From the NCBI GenBank assembly GCA_035504175.1, contig DATJSJ010000149.1, positions 1 to 11,557 of the forward strand: 11,557 bases of DNA. The letters are read 5' to 3'. This DNA is from DATJSJ01 sp035504175 (lineage in GTDB: Bacteria; Pseudomonadota; Alphaproteobacteria; Acetobacterales; Acetobacteraceae). A model generated the notes under the pieces. That model ran no database searches, was not told the DNA's origin, and saw nothing but the letters and a program-made list of their open reading frames with translations. Made by a program: the position numbers and the translations under genes. Positions 6,449 to 11,557 of the stretch are shown in pieces (the stretch's first letter is position 1; every line of letters starts with the position of its first letter).

Positions 6449-6785
6449 GGCCGGGTGGACACGAGCCTAGGCGGCGGGTGGGAAGCGAGTAAAGGGGCCG
6501 ATGCCCGTGCGGGAACGCAGGTCCGCCCGTTTCGCGGAAGGGAGCGAACGGTTTGTCCTGGATGCGCTCCAGAGCGAAGTATCATACGAAGCCAGCGGCT
6601 ATGAGTGACTATAGTACGCGACCGAGACATTCGAAATTTTCGCGCGAACAACGACACTCTGCCGATATCGCTGGCGTGCCGGAACTGGCGGGAGATGGCC
6701 GGCACAAGGCCGGCCATGACGTTAGGGGTCGGCCATGACGTTAGAGCACGTCCAGTCAGCCTGAAGATAATTTGGGACGAAGCCG
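6449..6785. other. Intergenic region: SDR operon upstream region and fabF downstream region
   Basis: I see no credible gene in this stretch of about 340 bp. The part at about 6570-6660 is visibly richer in A and T than its surroundings and is the likely place for the SDR operon promoter on the minus strand. Candidate -10 boxes there are TATAGT (rc of 6610-6615) and TATGAT (rc of 6581-6586), neither with a convincing -35. Symmetric sites include ACTATAGT (6608-6615) and GTATCATAC (6579-6587), the latter flanked by CGAAG on both sides (6575-6579 and 6587-6591). They could be operator half-sites. The right part holds a palindromic repeat. Confidence 0.5.
6695..6744. repeat. REP-like hairpin and half-copy downstream of fabF
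   Basis: ATGGCCGGC (6695-6703) and GCCGGCCAT (6709-6717) form a perfect 9-bp stem with a 5-nt loop. The 15-bp sequence CGGCCATGACGTTAG occurs at 6711-6725 and again at 6730-6744. The same 9-bp stem, also followed by GACG, occurs at 9391-9412, so this is a dispersed family. Lying about 70 nt past the fabF stop, the hairpin may protect or end the fab transcript. Confidence 0.7.
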
Positions 6786-8048
6786 TTATGCCGGAGCGCG
6801 AAAGATGATGCTCGCGTTGGTTCCGCCGAAGCCGAAACTGTTCGACAGCGCGAACCGGATCCGTCGCTCCTGGGCGACGTTTGCCACCCGGTCGATCACG
6901 CTGTCCCGGCTCGGGTGCTCCAAATTCAGTGTCGGGGGAGCCACCCCATCGCGGATCGCCAGGATCGAGAACACCGCCTCGACCGCTCCGGCCGCACCAA
7001 GCAGGTGCCCGATCGCCGACTTGGTCGATGACATCGCCAGGCCACGCGCCGCGGGTCCGAACACCTGCTCCACGGCCCCCAGCTCGAGGTCGTCGCCGAG
7101 CGGCGTCGAGGTGCCGTGCGCATTCACGTATTGGATGTCGGCGGGCGAAAGCCGGCCGTTGCGTAGCGCCGCTTGCATCGAGCGCACCGCGCCGGCGTGA
7201 TTCTCGGCCGGGGCGGTGATGTGATAGGCGTCGCCGGACATGCCGTATCCGGCAATCTCGGCGTAGATCTTTGCGCCGCGCCGGCAGGCGTGCTCGTACT
7301 CCTCCAACACCAGCACGCCGGCGCCTTCGCCCATCACGAAGCCGTCGCGGTCCTTGTCCCACGGGCGGGAGGCGGCCGATGGGGTGTCGTTGAACGCGGT
7401 GGACAGCGCCCGTGAGGCACAGAATCCGGCGATGCCGAGCTCGCAGACCGCGGCTTCCGCGCCGCCCGCCACCATCACGTCGGCATCGCCCAGCGTGATC
7501 AGCCGCGCCGCGTCGCCGATCGCGTGCACGCCGGTCGCGCAGGCGGTGACCACGCAATGGTTCGGCCCCTTGAACCCGTATCTGATCGAGACGTGGCCGG
7601 AAGCGAGATTTGCCAGTGCCGAAGGAATGAAGAACGGCGACAGCCGCCGCGCCCGGCCCTCGTGCACCTGGATCGAGGCCTCGTAGATCGTCTCCAGCCC
7701 GCCGATCCCCGAGCCGATCATCACGCCGGAGGCGTGCCGCTCGTCCTCGGTCTCCGGCCTCCAGCCGGAATCCTCCACTGCCTCGGTCGCCGCGACCACC
7801 GCCAGATGGATGAACCGATCCATCTTCTTCTGGTCCTTGACCGGGATCCATTCGGCGATGTCGAGCTTGCTCTCGGCTCGGGCGCCGTGCGGCACTTCGC
7901 CGGCCACCTTGCAGGGCAGGTCCTTGGCGTCGAAGGCGCGGATCGTGCCGATTCCAGATTCGCCGCTGATCAGGCGCCGCCAAACAGGCTCGACCCCCAG
8001 GCCAAGCGGGCTGACGATGCCCATGCCGGTCACGACCACCCGCCGCAT
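6786..8048 (-). CDS. fabF: Beta-ketoacyl-ACP synthase II
   Basis: FabF condenses malonyl-ACP with a growing acyl-ACP, elongating the chain by two carbons in type II fatty-acid synthesis. The 420 residues cover the whole thiolase-fold enzyme. The start is MRRVVVTGMGIVSPLG. The nucleophile is Cys170 in VTACATG. His311 lies in NAHGTSTPLGD, Lys343 and His348 in STKSAIGHL, and the GFGGTN loop is at 406-411. This Cys-His-His set is complete, so the enzyme should be active; FabF rather than FabH follows from it. It lies 26 nt after acpP, a common pairing that lets carrier and condensing enzyme be made together. A weak purine-rich site (AGGGG) precedes the ATG. Downstream is a hairpin repeat rather than the mltG gene often found after fabF. 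Confidence 0.97.
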   Translation of the reverse strand: MRRVVVTGMGIVSPLGLGVEPVWRRLISGESGIGTIRAFDAKDLPCKVAGEVPHGARAESKLDIAEWIPVKDQKKMDRFIHLAVVAATEAVEDSGWRPETEDERHASGVMIGSGIGGLETIYEASIQVHEGRARRLSPFFIPSALANLASGHVSIRYGFKGPNHCVVTACATGVHAIGDAARLITLGDADVMVAGGAEAAVCELGIAGFCASRALSTAFNDTPSAASRPWDKDRDGFVMGEGAGVLVLEEYEHACRRGAKIYAEIAGYGMSGDAYHITAPAENHAGAVRSMQAALRNGRLSPADIQYVNAHGTSTPLGDDLELGAVEQVFGPAARGLAMSSTKSAIGHLLGAAGAVEAVFSILAIRDGVAPPTLNLEHPSRDSVIDRVANVAQERRIRFALSNSFGFGGTNASIIFRAPA

Positions 8049-8074
8049 GGCTTCAACCCCTGTGTGACTCGTGC

Positions 8075-8314
8075 TCAGGTGGCCTTTTGCTTCTCGATGT
8101 AGTCGATGGCGTCTTTGACAGTGCTAATCTTCTCGGCCGCGTCCTCGGGGATTTCGACCCCGAACGCCTCCTCGAAGGCCATCACCAGTTCGACAGTGTC
8201 CAGGCTGTCGGCGCCAAGATCGTCGATAAAGGACGCCTCGGGCGTGACTTTCGATTCGTCCACCCCAAGGTGTTCCACGACGATTTTCTTGACCCTGTCA
8301 GCGATCTCGCTCAT
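8075..8314 (-). CDS. acpP: Acyl carrier protein
   Basis: This 79-residue acidic protein carries the growing acyl chain on a phosphopantetheine arm. The attachment serine is Ser37 in GADSLDTVELVM, the hallmark of ACP. It begins MSEIADRVKKIVVEHLGV and ends in the helix DAIDYIEKQK, both typical of primary-metabolism ACPs. I choose the ATG at 8314 because it gives the conserved N-terminus and has AGGAG 11 nt upstream. The frame is open for 26 more codons upstream, but that part is not ACP-like. It sits between fabG (124 nt gap) and fabF (26 nt gap). The larger gap before it, and the need for abundant ACP, fit an extra promoter. Confidence 0.98.
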   Translation of the reverse strand: MSEIADRVKKIVVEHLGVDESKVTPEASFIDDLGADSLDTVELVMAFEEAFGVEIPEDAAEKISTVKDAIDYIEKQKAT

Positions 8315-8401
8315 CGGCTCGGCAACTCCTGCATCTGCTGTGTAGCGGAATCCCTCGAAAGGGTCCGGTGCCGCTGAACCCGCGCGGGACAATCGAATCG
8401 G

Positions 8402-8430
8402 CGCTTAGCATGGTTTCCGGGCACGGCCAA
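8402..8430 (-). promoter_or_regulatory. Possible internal promoter for acpP-fabF
   Basis: On the minus strand TTGGCC (rc of 8425-8430) and TAAGCG (rc of 8402-8407) are 17 nt apart, in the 124-bp gap between fabG and acpP. Both boxes are weak matches to the sigma70 consensus. Support comes mainly from correct spacing and from the expectation that acpP has its own promoter. A 10-bp palindrome, CCCGCGCGGG (8379-8388), lies downstream in the leader. Confidence 0.3.
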
Positions 8431-8438
8431 CCGGCGTG

Positions 8439-9176
8439 TCACAACATCGCCATCCCGCCGTTGACATGCAATGTGGCCCCGGTGACCCAGCCGGCCTCGT
8501 CGGAGGCCAGGTAGGCGACTGCCGCCGCGACGTCCATCGGCTGGCCGATCCGCCCCAGGGGAATTGCCTGCAGGGCCCGCGCCTTGTTCTGCTCCGAGAG
8601 CACCGCGGTCATCGCGGTGTCGATCAGCCCAGGCGCAACCACGTTCACCGTGATTGAGCGAGAGGCGACTTCCTGCGCCAACGATTTCGTCAGGCCGATC
8701 AGGCCGGCCTTGGCTGCCGCGTAGTTGGCCTGTCCGGCATTGCCGGCGGCGCCGACGATCGAGGAAATGTTGATGATCCGCCCCGCCCGCCGGCGCAGCA
8801 TGCCGCGCAGCGCTGCGCGCGTCAGCCGGAATGGGGCGGTGAGATCGACCTCCAGCACCGAGTTCCAGTCGGCGTCGTCCATTCGCAGAGCCAGCATGTC
8901 GCGGGTGAAGCCGGCATTGTTGACCAGGATAGAAAGTGCGCCAGCCGCTTGTTCGGCGGCGGTGACCAGCGCATCGGGAGCGGTCGGGTCGCGCAGGTCG
9001 GCCGGGCGGGCGAAGGCGCGCTCGCCCAACTCGGCGGCGAGGGTCTCGAGGGTTTCGGTTCGGGTGCCGGACAGCACCACGGTGGCGCCCTGCCCATGCA
9101 GGGCGCGGGCGATCGCTGCTCCGATGCCGCCCGAGGCACCGGTGATAAGGGCGGTCTTTCCGTCCAGGCGGAACAT
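8439..9176 (-). CDS. fabG: 3-oxoacyl-ACP reductase
   Basis: FabG reduces 3-oxoacyl-ACP with NADPH, the first reduction after each condensation. The 245-residue length is standard. Visible are TGASGGIG (12-19), NNAG (86-89), the active-site run NISSIVG with Ser139, GQANYAAAKAG with Tyr152 and Lys156, and the C-terminal HVNGGMAML. The position of the catalytic Asn (usually in a VNL motif) is Asp111, in EVDL. The neighbourhood (fabD upstream, acpP-fabF downstream) makes the FabG role near certain. I choose the ATG at 9176, which gives the usual MFRLDGKTALITG start. The frame is open 47 codons further, but those are not SDR-like and overlap the intergenic repeat. No Shine-Dalgarno is visible; a GCGGGC/GCCCGC hairpin (9193-9207) lies about 16 nt upstream. 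Confidence 0.95.
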   Translation of the reverse strand: MFRLDGKTALITGASGGIGAAIARALHGQGATVVLSGTRTETLETLAAELGERAFARPADLRDPTAPDALVTAAEQAAGALSILVNNAGFTRDMLALRMDDADWNSVLEVDLTAPFRLTRAALRGMLRRRAGRIINISSIVGAAGNAGQANYAAAKAGLIGLTKSLAQEVASRSITVNVVAPGLIDTAMTAVLSEQNKARALQAIPLGRIGQPMDVAAAVAYLASDEAGWVTGATLHVNGGMAML

Positions 9177-9314
9177 CTGGTTAGCGGCTTTGGCGGGCGA
9201 GGCCCGCGGGGGCGCTGATGCGTGCACGGTTGGGACGGGGCTCGTACGGAGAAACACTGAGAATCCACGGAACCAGCAGGCGGGCGCGCGCCACAATTGA
9301 GTACGAGTGGCGTT

Positions 9315-9421
9315 CACCCGTCATCGCCTGGCTTGGCGGTCTTGGTCCTGCCATCCAAGTCTTTTCTCGGGGCCGGCGAGAAAGACGTGGATGGCCGGCC
9401 TTCGCCGGCCATGACGGGGTG
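9315..9421. repeat. Composite palindromic (BIME/MITE-like) element between fabD and fabG
   Basis: The 261-bp fabD-fabG gap contains this element and no gene. Its ends are imperfect inverted repeats: CACCCGTCAT (9315-9324) and ATGACGGGGTG (9411-9421), with one extra G. Inside is a long hairpin: 9351-9369 pairs with 9377-9394 around a GGGCCGG loop, with one unpaired base and one mismatch. A second, perfect 9-bp hairpin follows, ATGGCCGGC/GCCGGCCAT (9391-9399 with 9404-9412, loop CTTC). A weaker CGCC/GGCG stem (9325-9338) mirrors it on the left. The 9-bp stem recurs at 6695-6717. In the fab mRNA it would sit between fabD and fabG. In the rest of the gap, next to fabG, I see only the hairpin noted under fabG. 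Confidence 0.75.
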
Positions 9422-9437
9422 AGGGTGCTCCCCGACT

Positions 9438-10409
9438 TCACGTCAGCACCTTCAGCAGCGCGTCGACCTGTGGCGGCGTGGCAGCCGAGGCGACCGCGGC
9501 GTCAGGTGCGATGCGGCGGATCAGTCCGCTTAGTACCCTTCCGGCACCCAGCTCGACGAAGCTGTCCACCCCGAGCGTAGTCATCGCCAGCACACTCTCC
9601 CGCCAGCGTACGGTGGCGGTGACCTGGCGCACGAGCAGCTCGGCGATGTCAGACGGGTCGGTCGCCTTTGCGGCAGACGCATTGGCTACCACCGGGACCG
9701 CCGGTGGGCGCGGCGGCTTGGCCCGCAGCGCCTCGGCCATCGCTTCCGCGGCGGGCGCCATCAAGGCACAATGGAACGGGGCGGAAACCGGCAGCATCAT
9801 GGCGCGTCGCACGCCGCGGTCTTTCGCGATCTCCACCGCCCGCTCGACGGCGGCGCGATGGCCGGACACCACGATCTGGCCGCCGCCGTTGTCATTGGCG
9901 GGCTCGATCACCTGCGTCTCGTTGGTCTCGCTCTCGGGCACCGGGGAGGCTGCCTCGCAGATTTCCTGTGCCTCTGGCATCTCGAGACCGATCAATGCGG
10001 CCATCGCCCCCTCGCCTGCGGGCACCGCCTGCTGCATCGCTTCCCCGCGCAGGCGCAGCAGCGTCGCCGCCTCGGCGATCGTGAAGCTGCCCGCGGCCGC
10101 CAGGGCACTGTATTCGCCCAGCGAGTGGCCGGCGACCACTGCGGCCTTTCGACGCAGGACGAAGCCGCCCTCGCGCTCCAGCACGGCCAGCGCGGCGAGC
10201 GAGGTCGCCATCAGCGCCGGCTGCGCGTTCCGGGTCAGGGTCAGCTCGTCGAGTGGTCCCTCGAACATCAGCCGCGAGAGGTTCTGCTTCAGCGTCTCGT
10301 CGACTTCCTCGAACACCTCTCGCGCGGCAGGAAAGGCCGCGGCGAGGTCGCGGCCCATGCCGACGGTCTGGCTGCCCTGGCCCGGGAAGACGAAGGCGTG
10401 GACTGGCAT
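9438..10409 (-). CDS. fabD: Malonyl-CoA:ACP transacylase
   Basis: FabD moves malonyl from CoA to ACP, supplying the extender unit used by FabF. The 323-residue protein has the oxyanion segment FPGQGSQ (8-14), nucleophile Ser96 in GHSLGEYSAL, Arg121 in LRLRGEAMQ, catalytic His213 in SAPFHC, and Gln262 in the C-terminal QVT segment. The set is complete. It is slightly longer than the E. coli enzyme (309 residues), mostly because of an acidic insert at about 155-175 (SETNETQ) before ANDNGGGQIVVSG. The start is MPVHAFVFPGQGSQ; a GAGGAAA site lies about 11 nt upstream. rlmE precedes it by 51 nt, so it can be co-transcribed with that gene. Confidence 0.97.
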   Translation of the reverse strand: MPVHAFVFPGQGSQTVGMGRDLAAAFPAAREVFEEVDETLKQNLSRLMFEGPLDELTLTRNAQPALMATSLAALAVLEREGGFVLRRKAAVVAGHSLGEYSALAAAGSFTIAEAATLLRLRGEAMQQAVPAGEGAMAALIGLEMPEAQEICEAASPVPESETNETQVIEPANDNGGGQIVVSGHRAAVERAVEIAKDRGVRRAMMLPVSAPFHCALMAPAAEAMAEALRAKPPRPPAVPVVANASAAKATDPSDIAELLVRQVTATVRWRESVLAMTTLGVDSFVELGAGRVLSGLIRRIAPDAAVASAATPPQVDALLKVLT

Positions 10410-10460
10410 GGACGAGGGGATTTCCTCAGCGGGCGAAGCGCGGCGCGGGTTAGCGGTGGG

Positions 10461-11156
10461 TTAAGGTGCTGTCAATGCGGGCGTACCCCGGAAGCCCGTT
10501 GCCACCACGTAGAGCTCGCTCGACTCCTTGCGGCTTGCCGGCGGCTTGGCGTGGCGAACTGAGGCGAAGCTTTGTTTCATCCGCGCCAGCATTGCCCGCT
10601 CGGAGCCGCCCTGGAACACCTTGGCGACGAAGCCTCCGCCCGGTGCCAGGACCTCGGCGGCAAAGTTCAGCGCGGACTCCGCGAGTGCCATGATTCGCAG
10701 ATGATCGGTCGGCGCGTGCCCTGTCGTGTTCGGCGACATATCCGACAGCACCAGGTCCGCCGGGCCGCCTAGCAACTCCATCAGTCGCTCGGTGATGCCG
10801 GGTGCGGCGAAATCGCCCTGGATGAACACCGCCCCGCGGATTGGATCGATCGGCAGCAGGTCCACGCCGACGACCGGCGCTGCGCCGCGCTGCAGGGCCA
10901 CCTGCGTCCAGCCGCCCGGCGCCGCGCCGAGATCGACCACACGCGTGCCGCGGCGGATCAGGCCGAACCGCTCGTCCAATTCCAGCAGCTTGAACGCGGC
11001 GCGCGATCGCCAGCCTTGCTGGCGCGCTGCCTGCACATAGGGATCGTTCAATTGGCGGGCGAGCCAGCGCTGCGACGCCGGGCTGCGTCCTCGTGCGGTA
11101 CGGAGCGGCACCGCCAGACCACGCGATGGTGGGACCGTTCCGGGACGATCAGTCAT
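10461..11156 (-). CDS. rlmE: 23S rRNA (uridine-2552-2'-O)-methyltransferase
   Basis: RlmE (FtsJ/RrmJ) methylates the 2'-hydroxyl of U2552 in the A-loop of 23S rRNA during late 50S assembly. The S-adenosylmethionine motif DLGAAPGGW lies at 75-83. The family's K-D-K-E tetrad is complete: Lys56 (RSRAAFKL), Asp139 (VLSDMSPN), Lys179 (FVAKVF) and Glu214 (ESSELYVVA). The 231 residues exceed the E. coli enzyme by about 22, mainly an N-terminal basic extension (RTARGRSPASQRWL), usual in alphaproteobacteria. Its ATG overlaps the stop of the upstream phosphatase gene in an ATGA junction, so the two are translationally coupled. It shares late 50S maturation with obgE in the same window. Confidence 0.97.
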   Translation of the reverse strand: MTDRPGTVPPSRGLAVPLRTARGRSPASQRWLARQLNDPYVQAARQQGWRSRAAFKLLELDERFGLIRRGTRVVDLGAAPGGWTQVALQRGAAPVVGVDLLPIDPIRGAVFIQGDFAAPGITERLMELLGGPADLVLSDMSPNTTGHAPTDHLRIMALAESALNFAAEVLAPGGGFVAKVFQGGSERAMLARMKQSFASVRHAKPPASRKESSELYVVATGFRGTPALTAP

Positions 11157-11557
11157 GCCGGGCGGGTCGCCCGCAGCCAGCCGTGCCGTGCGCCCGCGCG
11201 GTCGGCACGCATCATGCGCAGCAACATGCCCTCGCGAAGTCCGCGATCGGCCACCACGACCTGCGGCGCGGGCCAGAGTCGGGTGATGGCAGCGAACACG
11301 GCACAGCCCGGCAGGACGAATTCGACCCGGTCCGGGCCGACGCAGGGATGTCGTTCCAGTTCCTGTGGTCCGAGCGCGCGCAGCCGATCCACCGCCCGCG
11401 TCGCCACGTCCCTGGCGAGGACCACACCGTCCACCAGGGGTCGGCGGTAGCGCGGCAGGTTGAGAGCGACGCCGGCCAGGGTGGTCACGGTGCCGCTGGT
11501 GCCGAGAAGGTGCACGCCGCCGCCGCGGATCTCGCGGGCGATACAGTGCACTGACTC
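11153..11557 (-). CDS. Ppx/GppA-family phosphatase (partial, 5' end outside window)
   Basis: The open frame enters from the right edge, and the last 134 residues are visible. LGTSGTVTTLAGVALNLPRY is the conserved phosphate-binding segment of the actin-like Ppx/GppA fold. DRVEFVLPGCAVFAAITRLWP and VVVADRGLREGMLL are the family's C-terminal hallmarks. The protein ends soon after, as in the short (about 310-360 residue) alphaproteobacterial forms without the extra HD-like domain. Members hydrolyse long-chain polyphosphate or convert pppGpp to ppGpp; sequence alone does not decide which, so I give no symbol. The stop overlaps the rlmE start (ATGA), and a gppA-rlmE pair is common in this class. 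Confidence 0.9.
   Translation of the reverse strand, partial: ESVHCIAREIRGGGVHLLGTSGTVTTLAGVALNLPRYRRPLVDGVVLARDVATRAVDRLRALGPQELERHPCVGPDRVEFVLPGCAVFAAITRLWPAPQVVVADRGLREGMLLRMMRADRAGARHGWLRATRPA

Noticed and set aside
6553..6738. Small plus-strand genes in the SDR-fabF gap
   Set aside because: The short frames of about 61-67 residues lack ribosome binding sites and cover the repeat; no recognisable product.
6409..7983. A 524-residue minus-strand frame overlapping fabF and the gap beyond it
   Set aside because: It is the out-of-frame reading of fabF followed by intergenic sequence; fabF itself has a full set of catalytic residues.
8379..8388. Perfect 10-bp palindrome CCCGCGCGGG as an operator
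   Set aside because: A G/C-only palindrome of this length is expected by chance in this composition; nothing else supports a binding site.
8315..8392. N-terminal extension of ACP by 26 residues
   Set aside because: The ATG at 8314 with AGGAG upstream gives the standard ACP start; the extension reads through the leader.
9177..9317. N-terminal extension of FabG by 47 residues
   Set aside because: The extension is not SDR-like, runs into the palindromic repeat, and would place the cofactor loop far from the usual position near residue 12.

Overview
The window looks like ordinary chromosomal core of a high-GC alphaproteobacterium. The order Rhodospirillales, probably Acetobacteraceae, is my best guess. 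That placement rests on the protein sequences, the rplU-rpmA-obgE-proB order and the palindromic intergenic repeats; it is an inference, not a measurement. Coding density is high. I see no tRNA or rRNA gene, transposase, phage gene or CRISPR array.

Region 1 (1-3543, + strand) opens with the 3' end of a gene for a Nudix-type protein with an NrtR-like winged helix. A clear sigma70-type promoter (286-313) then leads into rplU (ribosomal protein L21 with an unusually long acidic tail), rpmA (L27), obgE (ribosome-assembly GTPase) and proB (glutamate 5-kinase). rpmA starts 1 nt after rplU, and proB overlaps obgE by a GTGA junction. A REP/MITE-like palindromic element fills the rpmA-obgE gap.

Region 2 (3612-6436, - strand) reads, in transcription order, SDR dehydrogenase, second SDR dehydrogenase, cinA. 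The gaps are 5 and 3 nt, so this is almost certainly one operon. It converges on proB across a short gap holding an imperfect hairpin. The CinA protein keeps its N-terminal MoaB-like domain, but its C-terminal PncC-like amidase domain has lost the recognisable catalytic motifs.

Region 3 (6786-11557, - strand) reads gppA/ppx (partial), rlmE, fabD, fabG, acpP, fabF. It encodes a polyphosphate or pppGpp phosphohydrolase, the 23S rRNA U2552 methyltransferase, and a type II fatty-acid synthesis set: malonyl transfer to ACP, the carrier itself, ketoacyl reduction and condensation. The fabD-fabG gap (261 bp) carries a composite palindromic repeat. A half-copy of that repeat sits downstream of fabF.

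Nothing here amounts to a new multi-gene system. The points most worth a second look are the degenerate amidase domain of CinA inside an SDR operon, the repeat-built acidic tail of L21, the two intergenic palindromic elements, and an Asn-to-Asp change at the catalytic Asn position of FabG.
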